Assembly: GCA_947464585.1 (NCBI GenBank)
Contig: CANHYS010000008.1
Location: forward strand, 1 to 14,760
DNA length: 14,760 bases
Source of the DNA: Planctomycetaceae bacterium
GTDB taxonomy: Bacteria; Planctomycetota; Planctomycetia; Pirellulales; UBA1268
Reading direction: 5' to 3'
Each line of letters opens with the position of its first letter. Position 1 is the first letter of the stretch. The position numbers and the translations under genes are program-made. Positions 8,132 to 14,760 of this stretch are shown here, one piece after another. The notes below the pieces were generated by a model that was not told where the DNA came from, did not search any database, and saw only the letters and a list, made by a program, of their open reading frames with translations.

Positions 8132-8343
8132 GCAGACGCTCCCCCGGAAAGCTGTACTCTATTCCATGACGTGGCCCCACCAAAAAGCACCCTCGGAACG
8201 TTTTTGAGCGAAATGCGGGAAAGAAATGGCGGGCTTTGATAGCTGTTGCCAAATACTGTACATGCGTATATTTTCTTGTCCTGGTCGAGGTGTTGACGCA
8301 TCATTCGGAGGCGTTCGGTGCGCGTCAGAAAGGAAGGTCTTCC
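8132..8343. promoter_or_regulatory. Divergent intergenic region between the sigma operon and the Uma2 gene
   Basis: These 212 bases must carry the minus-strand promoter for the sigma/FecR unit and a plus-strand promoter for the Uma2 gene. The central part (8225-8285) is AT-rich compared with the neighbouring genes. A plus-strand candidate promoter is listed separately. On the minus strand only a weak TTGGTG ... TAGAGT pair with a 16-base spacer is visible upstream of the sigma start. Confidence 0.45.
8246..8274 (+). promoter_or_regulatory. Candidate sigma-70-type promoter for the Uma2-family gene
   Basis: TTGCCA at 8246-8251 matches five of six bases of the -35 consensus. With a 17-base spacer it is followed by TATTTT at 8269-8274, four of six bases of the -10; TATATT two bases earlier fits better by sequence but has a 15-base spacer. 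The pair lies about 70 bases upstream of the Uma2 start. Pattern match only. Confidence 0.35.
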
Positions 8344-8925
8344 ATGGCGTCGGGCTTTGCCGCTGCGGCTATCGGTGAGATTGCGACGGCGGATGATCTC
8401 CTTGCCGCGGGCGATATCGGCCGCTGCGAACTTGTGCGGGGGGAGCTTCTGATGATGTCTCCCGCGGGCTTCGAGCACGGGGTGATTACGCAGCGGATTG
8501 CCGCCTTTCTGCACGGATATGTCTCTGCTCGACGGCTCGGCGTCGTCACGGCCGCCGAAACCGGATTCGTGCTGGCGAGGTCGCCCGACACCGTGCGGGC
8601 GCCTGACGTGGCATTCGTCGCCGAGTCGCGGCTGCCGCACGGCAGGACCGTTGGCTATTTTGAGGGCGCTCCGGATCTTGCGATCGAAGTGCTCTCCCCT
8701 TCAGAGATCCGCGACGAAGCGGCACGAGCCCGAGCCATCGGCAAGATCAGCGACTGGCTCGCCGCGGGCTGCGTCGAGGTTTGGAGCGTTGATCCGGCAA
8801 GTCGCACGGTGACGGTGCACTCGATGAACGGCGTCGCCACCCTGGCCAGCGAGGCAGATTCATTTGTATCGCAGGCCGTTTCAGGCCTTTCGGTAGGGCT
8901 TGTCCAGCTGTTCGCTGATAAATAG
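8344..8925 (+). CDS. Uma2 family (DUF820) restriction-endonuclease-like protein
   Basis: The 193-residue protein belongs to the Uma2 family, which has a PD-(D/E)XK nuclease-like fold and is abundant in planctomycetes and cyanobacteria; the biological role is largely unknown. Visible landmarks are RCELVRGELLMMSP (27-40), EHGVITQRIAAFL (44-56), APDVAFV with Asp88, the core PDLAIEVLSPS (110-120) with Glu115, Lys134, and the closing VEVWSVDP (144-151). These match the acidic and lysine residues expected at the active site, so the protein appears intact. The chosen start at 8344 has GGAAGG six bases upstream. The same frame extends back to 8236, but the added 36 residues show no family similarity and would cover the candidate promoter. 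It is transcribed away from the sigma operon and may be functionally unrelated to it. Confidence 0.9.
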   Translation: MASGFAAAAIGEIATADDLLAAGDIGRCELVRGELLMMSPAGFEHGVITQRIAAFLHGYVSARRLGVVTAAETGFVLARSPDTVRAPDVAFVAESRLPHGRTVGYFEGAPDLAIEVLSPSEIRDEAARARAIGKISDWLAAGCVEVWSVDPASRTVTVHSMNGVATLASEADSFVSQAVSGLSVGLVQLFADK

Positions 8926-9015
8926 GCTGCGAAATAGAGACGGGAGCGAATTTCTCGGCGATCCCATGCGGCCAGAGCCGCGGCCGCAGCCACGCCATTC
9001 AGGCCTGCATCGATC

Positions 9016-9043
9016 GGCACGGGCCGGGGGCGAGGTGCCTTTT
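9016..9043 (+). terminator. Weak terminator-like hairpin after the Uma2 gene
   Basis: GGCAC and GTGCC can pair around a 14-base GC-rich loop, directly followed by four T residues. The stem is only five pairs and the loop is long, so this is a marginal intrinsic terminator about 90 bases after the Uma2 stop. Alternative pairings with the downstream CGCCCGG are possible. Confidence 0.25.
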
Positions 9044-9091
9044 CCGCCCGGTGGGTCATTGTATCTATACATCGCCGCAGAAGGGGTCTGC

Positions 9092-9121
9092 GATCGAAGT
9101 TGACTTGATCGAAGTTGACTT
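9092..9121 (+). repeat. Perfect 15-base tandem duplication upstream of the propeller/CBM9 gene
   Basis: GATCGAAGTTGACTT occurs twice with no spacer at 9092-9106 and 9107-9121. Each copy contains TTGACT, a good -35-like hexamer, but no -10-like hexamer sits at a suitable distance. The repeat ends about 58 bases before the start codon. It may be a direct-repeat binding site for a regulator or a replication-slippage duplication. Confidence 0.8.
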
Positions 9122-9179
9122 GGAGGTGATTCACTCGTCGCTGGCAGCAGGGCGAAATCGACTGACGAAAGGATTTCGT

Positions 9180-12100
9180 ATGCCGACGGGTAATTCATTC
9201 CCAAGAACTGCCAGGGCCATCCTTGTGGTCGCGTGTTGGCTGCTGGGTTCAGCCCGCGGCGACGACGCGCTCGTGCAGGTGTCGACCGCCGCCTCGCCCC
9301 GCGTGGCCTACTCCATCGAGCGGCAGGGCGACTCGCTCGTGGTCGTCGTCGCGGTGGAGCCGCTGTCGGCCGACGCCTCGCCACGGCAGCCAGCCGCTGG
9401 CGTCGGCGTGCAGCTCGGCGCAGCGGCCGACAAGTCAGTCGTGCTCACCGGCGAGAAGCCCGAGCGCGACGCCGACGGGAGCGTTCGCTTCGCGTTCCGG
9501 ATTCCTGCTGAGCGGCTCGTGGCCAGCCCCGCCGGCTGGGAGAAGCTGCGGCTCGCGTTCGCCGTTGAGTGGGCCGGCGGTCCGCTGGGCCAGCCCCGCC
9601 AGCGGGAAACGTTTCTCCAGTCCACGGCCCGGTCGCCCCATGCGGGGCTGTCGCCCTCGCCAGTCGATTGGCAGCCGCAGAACGTCGCGGAGTTTGCCCG
9701 CGCCGCCGAGGACCGACGGCTCTCCATCGGCTTTCCGTTCACGCAAGCCTGCGATGGGAAGGCCACGATCGTCATCGAAGATGCAGCGGGCAACCGGGTG
9801 CGAAATCTCGTCGCCGGCATCGAGATGGCGAAGGGCTCCCGCCGGATCACCTGGGACGGCTGCGATGACCGCGGCGTGCCGCAGCTGCCGGGCGAGTATC
9901 AGTGGCGGTCGATCTCGCATCCAGGACTCGAGCCCGAATACCTCTTCGCGTTTTGCGACGGCCCCGGCTCGAACCACGGCTCGCTGCATGCCGCCGCCAC
10001 GAACGGGAAGCAGCTCTTTTTTGGCACGTCGGTCTCCGAGGGGGGCCACGAGCTCATCCAGCTCGAGCCCGACGGCACGTTCGTTCGCGGCTACAACTCG
10101 CCAAACGGCCACGGCCTGGCGAGGGTGGCGGTGGCGGCGGATGAAAAGCATCTCTACGCCGTCTACGACGGCACGTTCTGGGGCCAGCATGTCGACCGCG
10201 CCAAGCCCGACTGGCAGGCGGAGCAGAAACTGTCGCTCGTGCGGTTCGACCACACCACCGGCAATCAGATCGACTTTAAGCCCGGGGTCCGTTTCGCGGA
10301 GCTCGGCCGCTATGTCGTGGGGCCGGGCTCGCCCGAGAAACGTGCCGACCAGATCGCGCTCGCGGGCATCGTGCTCCGCGATGGGCGGCTCTACGTCGGC
10401 GATGCGGTCAAGGGCGAGATCCTCGATGTCAACCCCGCGACCGGCGAGGTCGCCCGCACGATCCCGCTCGAGAACCCCGTCGCACTCGCCGCCGATGCTT
10501 CCGGGCTCTACGCCGTGGCAGGAAATCGCCTCGTGCGGATCGATCCCGCGACCGGGAAGAGTGCCGTGATCGCAGCATCACTCGAAGGCCAGCCGACCGG
10601 TCTTGCGGTCGGCAGCGACGGGCGATTCTTCATCAGCGACGCAGGCGCACACGTCGTGCGGATTCTCAACGCCACGGGAAAGCAGGTGGCGATGATCGGC
10701 AAGCCTGGTGGGATTACGAAAGGGGCGTATGACCCGCTCAAGCTCCACCACCCCGCCGGGCTCGTCGTCTCACCCGACGGACATCTCTGGGTGACCGAGG
10801 AGGAGCGTTGGACGCCGAAACGTTTCGCGGCTTACGACGTCGCGACCGGGAAGATGTGGAAGGAGTTCTTCGGCCCCACGGCGTATGGGGCGTCGGGCGG
10901 CAGCTTCGATCCCGAGGATTCGACCCGCTGGATCGGGCAGGGCACGCTCTTCACGATCGACGCCGAGAAGAAGACAGCCGTGCCGGTGTCGATTCTCGGC
11001 GGTGAGACGGGCACACACTATCGCTTCCACCGGCAGGACGGCAGGACGTTCGTCATCGCCTTCGGCAAGGCGACGTTCATCGAAGAACTGTTGCCCGACA
11101 ACACGCTGAAACCGCTCGCCTGCTTCAGCTCGGCCCACCAATATTCCTACGCTCAGTCGTGGAAGCCGCCACAGGAATTCGTGGAGGCATTCCGACGCGA
11201 CTACCCGAACGTGAAATACGACTACGGCCACCGAGGGCAGCCGGGCCACGGCTACGGCATGCTCTGGGTGGACCGCGACGGAGACGGCCGGATGCAAGCC
11301 GGTGAGATCGAGTTCTCGACGACCGCCGAAAGCCTCGGCGGCTCTGGCTGGGGGCACGACTTCCACGACCTGACCATGCGGATCCCGGCGAAGGTCGCGG
11401 GCAGGAGCGTGATGGTGACGCTCGCGCCCGATGGCTGGTGGCCGGGCGGCGCGCCCAAGTTTCCCGCCCTCAACGATGCCGTGAGGGCAGCGGTGCCGAT
11501 CGACCTGCCTGGCACGGCTGGCGTGGAGACCACGACCGACCGCTTTGGCACCATGATCGTGAACAGCGATCCGGAGATGCGAGCCTTTTCACCCGATGGA
11601 CGGCTCCTGTGGCAGTATCCCAACCGCTGGTCGGGCGTGCACGGATCCCACGCCGCGCCGTTGCCGAGCCCCGGCGAACTGCAGGGCGTGCTTTTCTTCA
11701 CCGGCGTCGCGCCGCTCGACGACAGGGCCGACGTGATGTTCATGAACGGCAACCACGGCCGCGGCTTCGTCATGACCACCGACGGCCTCTACGTGGACGA
11801 GATCTTCCCCGACTGCAGGATGATGACGAATCCTCAGGCGGGCGGCATTGGCATCCTCGGCGGCGAGTGCTTCGGCGGCGCGTTCGGCCGCTCCGGATCC
11901 GACGGCACCTACTCTTTTCAGGGCGGCGGCATCTCCTATCGCATCTACCGGATTGCCGGCCTGAATCAGACCGTCCGCGGCTCGGGCTCGTTCACGGTCA
12001 CGCCCGAGCAGGCGGCCGCCGCCGAACGCCGCAGGAGCGAGGCGGTCGCCGCCGCCGGCAAGCCTGCGCAGGCAACGATCGCATTCGCCGCGACGCCGCC

Positions 12101-12764
12101 GAAGATCAACGGCAAGGGAGAGGGATGGTCTGGCGAGCCCACGGTTGCATGGGACAAAAGCAAGCAGTTCCCGGTGACCGTGCGGGCAGCGCACGACGGC
12201 ACCCATCTCTACTTTTCGTATCTGGTCAAGCAGGATGCCTCCCCGTGGGTGAACAACGGCAAGGACTGGCAGACACTCTTCAAGACGGGCGACAGCATCG
12301 ATTTTCAGATCGGCACCGACGCCAAAGCGAATCCGAAGCGTGGTGCCCCCGTGCCTGGCGACCTGCGGCTTTTGGTGGCGCCCTTCGAGGGCGGCAACCT
12401 CGCCGTGCTGTATCGCCACCGGCTGCCCGGCAGTTCCGATGCCGTCGTGTTCCAGAGCCCGTGGCGGAGCGAGAAGGTGGATTCCGTGAGGAAGCTCGAT
12501 GCCGCGCAGATCGCCGTACACCGCGCCGGCAATGACTACACGGTCGACATCGCGGTGCCGCTCGCTGACTTGGGTCTTGCTCCGAGCGCGGGCAAGCCGC
12601 TGCGGGGCGACTTCGGCGTCATCTACGGCGACGCGGCCGGGACGACGAACATCTTCCGTAACTACTGGTCGAACCAGGCGACCGGCCTTGTCAACGACGT
12701 GCCCGGGGAGATCATGCTCACGCCCAGCCTGTGGGGCGACATCACCTTGGAAGCGAAGCCATGA
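9180..12764 (+). CDS. Large secreted Ig-like / NHL-like beta-propeller / CBM9-like protein
   Basis: The 1194-residue protein starts with a Sec signal (ARAILVVACWLLGSA, about residues 11-25) and is predicted to be exported. Residues about 25-160 are an unrecognised beta-rich region. At about 195-245 lies a FlgD-type Ig-like segment (VRNLVAG, then ITWDGCDDRGVPQLPGEYQW). A beta-propeller follows, with a clear NHL-like repeat near 470-550 (PTGLAVGSDGRFFISDAG). Residues 698-709 form an EF-hand-type loop, then a GLYVDEIFPD block. A CBM9-like domain fills about 970-1194, starting PPKINGKGEGW. The protein is paralogous to the giant minus-strand protein but lacks its SGNH-like domain, so it more likely binds than cleaves. 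The start at 9180 has AAAGGA six bases upstream; the extension to 9051 would bury the signal peptide. Its stop overlaps a possible start of the next gene. Ligand unknown. Confidence 0.88.
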   Translation: MPTGNSFPRTARAILVVACWLLGSARGDDALVQVSTAASPRVAYSIERQGDSLVVVVAVEPLSADASPRQPAAGVGVQLGAAADKSVVLTGEKPERDADGSVRFAFRIPAERLVASPAGWEKLRLAFAVEWAGGPLGQPRQRETFLQSTARSPHAGLSPSPVDWQPQNVAEFARAAEDRRLSIGFPFTQACDGKATIVIEDAAGNRVRNLVAGIEMAKGSRRITWDGCDDRGVPQLPGEYQWRSISHPGLEPEYLFAFCDGPGSNHGSLHAAATNGKQLFFGTSVSEGGHELIQLEPDGTFVRGYNSPNGHGLARVAVAADEKHLYAVYDGTFWGQHVDRAKPDWQAEQKLSLVRFDHTTGNQIDFKPGVRFAELGRYVVGPGSPEKRADQIALAGIVLRDGRLYVGDAVKGEILDVNPATGEVARTIPLENPVALAADASGLYAVAGNRLVRIDPATGKSAVIAASLEGQPTGLAVGSDGRFFISDAGAHVVRILNATGKQVAMIGKPGGITKGAYDPLKLHHPAGLVVSPDGHLWVTEEERWTPKRFAAYDVATGKMWKEFFGPTAYGASGGSFDPEDSTRWIGQGTLFTIDAEKKTAVPVSILGGETGTHYRFHRQDGRTFVIAFGKATFIEELLPDNTLKPLACFSSAHQYSYAQSWKPPQEFVEAFRRDYPNVKYDYGHRGQPGHGYGMLWVDRDGDGRMQAGEIEFSTTAESLGGSGWGHDFHDLTMRIPAKVAGRSVMVTLAPDGWWPGGAPKFPALNDAVRAAVPIDLPGTAGVETTTDRFGTMIVNSDPEMRAFSPDGRLLWQYPNRWSGVHGSHAAPLPSPGELQGVLFFTGVAPLDDRADVMFMNGNHGRGFVMTTDGLYVDEIFPDCRMMTNPQAGGIGILGGECFGGAFGRSGSDGTYSFQGGGISYRIYRIAGLNQTVRGSGSFTVTPEQAAAAERRRSEAVAAAGKPAQATIAFAATPPKINGKGEGWSGEPTVAWDKSKQFPVTVRAAHDGTHLYFSYLVKQDASPWVNNGKDWQTLFKTGDSIDFQIGTDAKANPKRGAPVPGDLRLLVAPFEGGNLAVLYRHRLPGSSDAVVFQSPWRSEKVDSVRKLDAAQIAVHRAGNDYTVDIAVPLADLGLAPSAGKPLRGDFGVIYGDAAGTTNIFRNYWSNQATGLVNDVPGEIMLTPSLWGDITLEAKP
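11271..11306 (+). other. EF-hand-type calcium-binding loop in the propeller/CBM9 protein
   Basis: The encoded segment is DRDGDGRMQAGE, residues 698-709. Asp at positions 1, 3 and 5, Gly at 6, a hydrophobic Met at 8 and Glu at 12 match the EF-hand/dockerin loop. It is placed like the loop at 1428-1463 in the paralogue, which supports common descent and a structural calcium role. Confidence 0.7.
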
Positions 12765-12786
12765 ACCCCGGAGGCGAAGCCATGAA
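12749..12786 (+). repeat. Duplicated ribosome-site/start-codon module at the propeller gene junction
   Basis: A 17-base unit reading GGARGCGAAGCCATGAA occurs at 12749-12765 and again at 12770-12786, with one A/G difference and a period of 21 bases. Each copy holds a purine-rich ribosome site and an ATG. Because 21 is a multiple of three, both ATGs (12761 and 12782) are in the same frame. The first ATG overlaps the stop of the upstream gene as ATGA. Confidence 0.85.
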
Positions 12787-14539
12787 GAGACAACCGCTCT
12801 TGCTCATGCGATTGTTCTTATTCTTTTTCTCGTGCTTGCTTGCCATCGGTGTCGGCCTGACCACGGCAAGCCTGCGGGCCGAGGGCATCTCCTGCGACGG
12901 CATTTTGGGGAACTCGGGTGAACAGGGTGCCACGCTCGTCCGCTTCCAAGGCGCCGCGGCCAGCGGCATGGGGATCGTCTGCGATCGCTACGGCTCGCTC
13001 TGGGATCGGGCAGGCACGGCCTTGAACCGCTACGCGGCCGACGGCAGGCTGCTGGCCTCCTACAAACTGCCGAACGCCCAGGCAGACCGGAACTCCGACA
13101 CGATCGCTCTGATTGGTGACACGATCGTCGTGCGGATGGGCGGGCAACTGCATGCGATTTCCATCGACGCGGCGTCCGGTGCCGAAGTCCAGCCGCTCAA
13201 AATCGCGGCCGACAAGCTGTCGTTCTCAGCGCACGACGGTTGGCTCGCCGCCTCGAAGGGGCAGGAGGTGTTTCTCGTGAATGCGACGGCTGAGAAGAGA
13301 CCGGTTGCAACGCTCAAGAAAGCCCCCCAGGCGGTGGAGATCGGCCCCGACGGCGTCGTGTACGTCGTTCTCGACTGGCAGCTCTATCGCGTGGTGGCCG
13401 GGACCGCGGATGGAGTCGAACCGGCCGGCCCGCAGCCCGGGGAGCGGCCGCAGTTTCTGGATGGATATTGGTATGGCAGCGGCTGGCACAGCACGGAGCG
13501 GCGGTTCGACAAGAATCTGAAGCCCGCTCCGGGCGTCGTCCTGGGCGGGAACTCCGGTTCCTTTATTGGCCATGTGGACGAGCAGTCGGAGATCGTGAAT
13601 GGCCGAGGACTGGCCCGGCTGCGGACCGATCTCTTCGCCATGTCCGGCTTCGGCGGCATCGTTCATCTCCTCGAATGGAGGCCGGTTGAAAAGCGGTTCG
13701 CGCCGATCCGTCGAATCGGCGGTCTGCCGGTCTGCGAGGCGATCGGCCTCGACCGCCAGGGCCGTGTCTGGTGCGGCTCGGGCCAGTGGGACTGGGCTGA
13801 TGGCCCGGCCAGCCCGCAGCGACTCGGCATTCCAACCCCGGACAAAGTGTTTGGGATGACAACGCTCGACAACGGCTCCCTCTGCGGCTACGGATTCACG
13901 CGGGGCAAGCCGTCGCTGCTCTTCGGCACGCTCGACAAGGAACTTCGTGTCAGACAGATCGAGTCGCCGACCGCCCTGCCCAAGGAGGCCGTCGCGGTCG
14001 CAGTCATTGAATTCGACAAGCGACGATCGCTCGTGGTGCTCGAGCCCGGCGGCGAGGCCGTTGCCGTCGAGGTCAATGGCGACGGCAGCTACAAGAGAGA
14101 CATCGGCCCGGTTCAGCTCACCACGGCCACGCCGGTCAAGGCCTGGACCTCGCTCGCCGTGTCTGGAAAGGACGCGTTGCTCGCAGCCGGCGACGGCTTC
14201 GTGATCGAGTTCGCCCGCGACGGCCAGAGCTGGAAGGAGGAACGCCGCTGGAACTCGAGCGGCACCAACGGCCAAGACGGCACAGACACGTTCGGCGACA
14301 CGATCCGGCTGACATCAGACGCCGGCCGCCTGTGGGTCGCCGACGCCGCGAGAAGCCGCGTGCTCTGCTTCGATCAGGCCACGCGGAAGCTGCTCGGATC
14401 ATTCGGTGCCACGGACTCGCCTGGCGACGATCTCACGCATGTGAACAAGCCAACCACGCTGGCGGCCTGCGGCGACCGGGCGGTCGTCTACGACAGCGGC
14501 AACCAACGGCTGGTCAAGCTGCGGCTCGAAAAAAAGTGA
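12782..14539 (+). CDS. Secreted beta-propeller protein of unknown function
   Basis: The 585-residue protein has a strong Sec signal peptide (LLLMRLFLFFFSCLLAIGVG) with likely cleavage after LRA at residue 33. The rest is made of beta-propeller-type repeats, recognisable as blocks such as MGIVCDRYGSLWDR, AVEIGPDGVVYVV, AIGLDRQGRVWCGS and, near the end, RLWVADAARSRVLCFD. The last repeats resemble NHL blades. I see no catalytic motif and no CBM9-like or Ig-like domain, so it is simpler than its upstream neighbour. Two in-frame starts exist: 12782, with GGAGG seven bases upstream, and 12761, which overlaps the preceding stop and has GGAAG; the later one gives the standard signal peptide. Co-transcription with the 9180 gene is very likely, and the two may act on the same ligand outside the cytoplasm. 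Function is not known. Confidence 0.85.
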   Translation: MKRQPLLLMRLFLFFFSCLLAIGVGLTTASLRAEGISCDGILGNSGEQGATLVRFQGAAASGMGIVCDRYGSLWDRAGTALNRYAADGRLLASYKLPNAQADRNSDTIALIGDTIVVRMGGQLHAISIDAASGAEVQPLKIAADKLSFSAHDGWLAASKGQEVFLVNATAEKRPVATLKKAPQAVEIGPDGVVYVVLDWQLYRVVAGTADGVEPAGPQPGERPQFLDGYWYGSGWHSTERRFDKNLKPAPGVVLGGNSGSFIGHVDEQSEIVNGRGLARLRTDLFAMSGFGGIVHLLEWRPVEKRFAPIRRIGGLPVCEAIGLDRQGRVWCGSGQWDWADGPASPQRLGIPTPDKVFGMTTLDNGSLCGYGFTRGKPSLLFGTLDKELRVRQIESPTALPKEAVAVAVIEFDKRRSLVVLEPGGEAVAVEVNGDGSYKRDIGPVQLTTATPVKAWTSLAVSGKDALLAAGDGFVIEFARDGQSWKEERRWNSSGTNGQDGTDTFGDTIRLTSDAGRLWVADAARSRVLCFDQATRKLLGSFGATDSPGDDLTHVNKPTTLAACGDRAVVYDSGNQRLVKLRLEKK

Positions 14540-14655
14540 CTTTCACCTTTTGACCGCGGGATTTTCGGGGGCAGGGGTAACTTTTAGTGTTGGCACGTCA
14601 TTGCTTTCTATTCCCGCCGGCTGTGTTCGCCGGCCTCCATCCACAGAGGCAACGC
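14540..14655. promoter_or_regulatory. Intergenic region between the propeller unit and the next exported protein
   Basis: This 116-base gap holds a GC hairpin (14616-14634), a sequence resembling a sigma-54 element with spacing one base too short (14590-14605), and a GAGG ribosome site at 14646-14649 for the next gene. No confident sigma-70 promoter is visible. Confidence 0.4.
14616..14634. repeat. 6-bp all-GC hairpin downstream of the propeller unit
   Basis: GCCGGC at 14616-14621 and 14629-14634 pair perfectly around a 7-base loop. It is 76 bases past the propeller stop and 21 bases before the next start. There is no T-run after it on the plus strand. It may mark the end of the propeller transcript or form a leader hairpin for the following gene. 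Confidence 0.45.
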
Positions 14656-14760
14656 ATGCTCCGGTTTTCTTTTCAGCCTGTTTGCTTTCGTCTCGCCACC
14701 GTGGCGGCAGTCGTCGCCGCCTCAGCGACCCTGGCCACTGCCACTGAGACCGAAAACCTC
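14656..14760 (+). CDS. 5' end of an exported protein (truncated by window edge)
   Basis: An ATG at 14656 opens 35 codons without a stop up to the window edge. The start MLRFSFQPVCFRLATVAAVV and the following ASATLATA stretch form a clear Sec signal peptide with a likely cleavage site near ATA-TE, around residue 29. A GAGG ribosome site lies six bases upstream. The position and export signal suggest it continues the series of exported proteins in this locus. The mature part is out of view, so no family can be given. Pattern of signal and ribosome site makes a real gene likely. Confidence 0.65.
   Translation, partial: MLRFSFQPVCFRLATVAAVVAASATLATATETENL

Larger units (their letters stand above)
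8926..9179. promoter_or_regulatory. 254-base intergenic region upstream of the propeller unit
   Basis: No gene is visible here. It contains a possible terminator-like hairpin (9016-9043), a perfect 15-base tandem repeat (9092-9121), a GGAGGTGAT tract (9122-9130) with no nearby start codon, and the true ribosome site AAAGGA just before 9180. The frame of the downstream gene is open back to 9051, but this looks like leader rather than coding sequence. Confidence 0.5.

Noticed and set aside
8195..8199. GGAAC as a possible ECF sigma -35 element
   Set aside because: It points towards the Uma2 gene, and no matching GTC-type -10 element lies 15-17 bases downstream.
9051..9179. Extended N-terminus of the propeller/CBM9 gene starting at 9051
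   Set aside because: It would put 43 extra residues before a typical signal peptide, has a poorer ribosome site than 9180, and would translate the tandem repeat.
1..14760. CRISPR array, transposon ends, tRNA or rRNA genes
   Set aside because: No regularly spaced repeats, transposase motifs, cloverleaf sequences or rRNA blocks were recognised on reading.

Overview
The window is high-GC DNA of planctomycete character, most likely Pirellulales-like. The main indicators are a DUF1559 pseudopilin, a small carboxypeptidase-regulatory-like lipoprotein translationally coupled to it, a sigma factor of the Rhodopirellula/Verrucomicrobium ECF type next to a FecR-type anti-sigma protein, a Uma2-family nuclease, and very large secreted beta-propeller proteins. 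The lineage is inferred from gene content only. No rRNA, tRNA, CRISPR array or insertion sequence was seen. Coding density is high: the longest gene-free stretch is about 254 bases (8926-9179).

Layout. The minus strand from 8131 down to the left edge carries, in transcription order, an ECF sigma factor (8131-7556), a FecR-like membrane protein with a CBM9-like C-terminal domain (7559-5829), a DUF1559 pseudopilin (5737-4604), a small lipoprotein (4607-4197), and a giant secreted protein (4088 to beyond base 1). The giant protein is not closed by a stop inside the window: its frame is open for at least 1362 codons and combines an SGNH-hydrolase-like domain, a FlgD-type Ig-like segment, a beta-propeller and a CBM9-like domain. 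Two junctions use ATGA start/stop overlaps (sigma/FecR and DUF1559/lipoprotein). The plus strand carries a Uma2-family gene (8344-8925), then a two-gene unit of a 1194-residue Ig/propeller/CBM9-like protein (9180-12764) and a 585-residue secreted propeller (12782-14539, or from 12761). The first 35 codons of another exported protein (14656 to the right edge) follow.

How the parts may work together. The sigma factor and FecR protein form a recognisable cell-surface signalling pair. The giant minus-strand protein and the 9180 protein are paralogues outside the SGNH region: they share the order Ig-like segment, NHL-like propeller, canonical EF-hand-type loop, GLYVD block and CBM9-like tail. A CBM9-like fold also forms the predicted outer part of the FecR protein. 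One sensor and two exported proteins therefore appear to share a ligand-binding module. The inferred picture is a surface or extracellular glycan sensing and processing locus; substrate and enzymatic activity cannot be read from the sequence.
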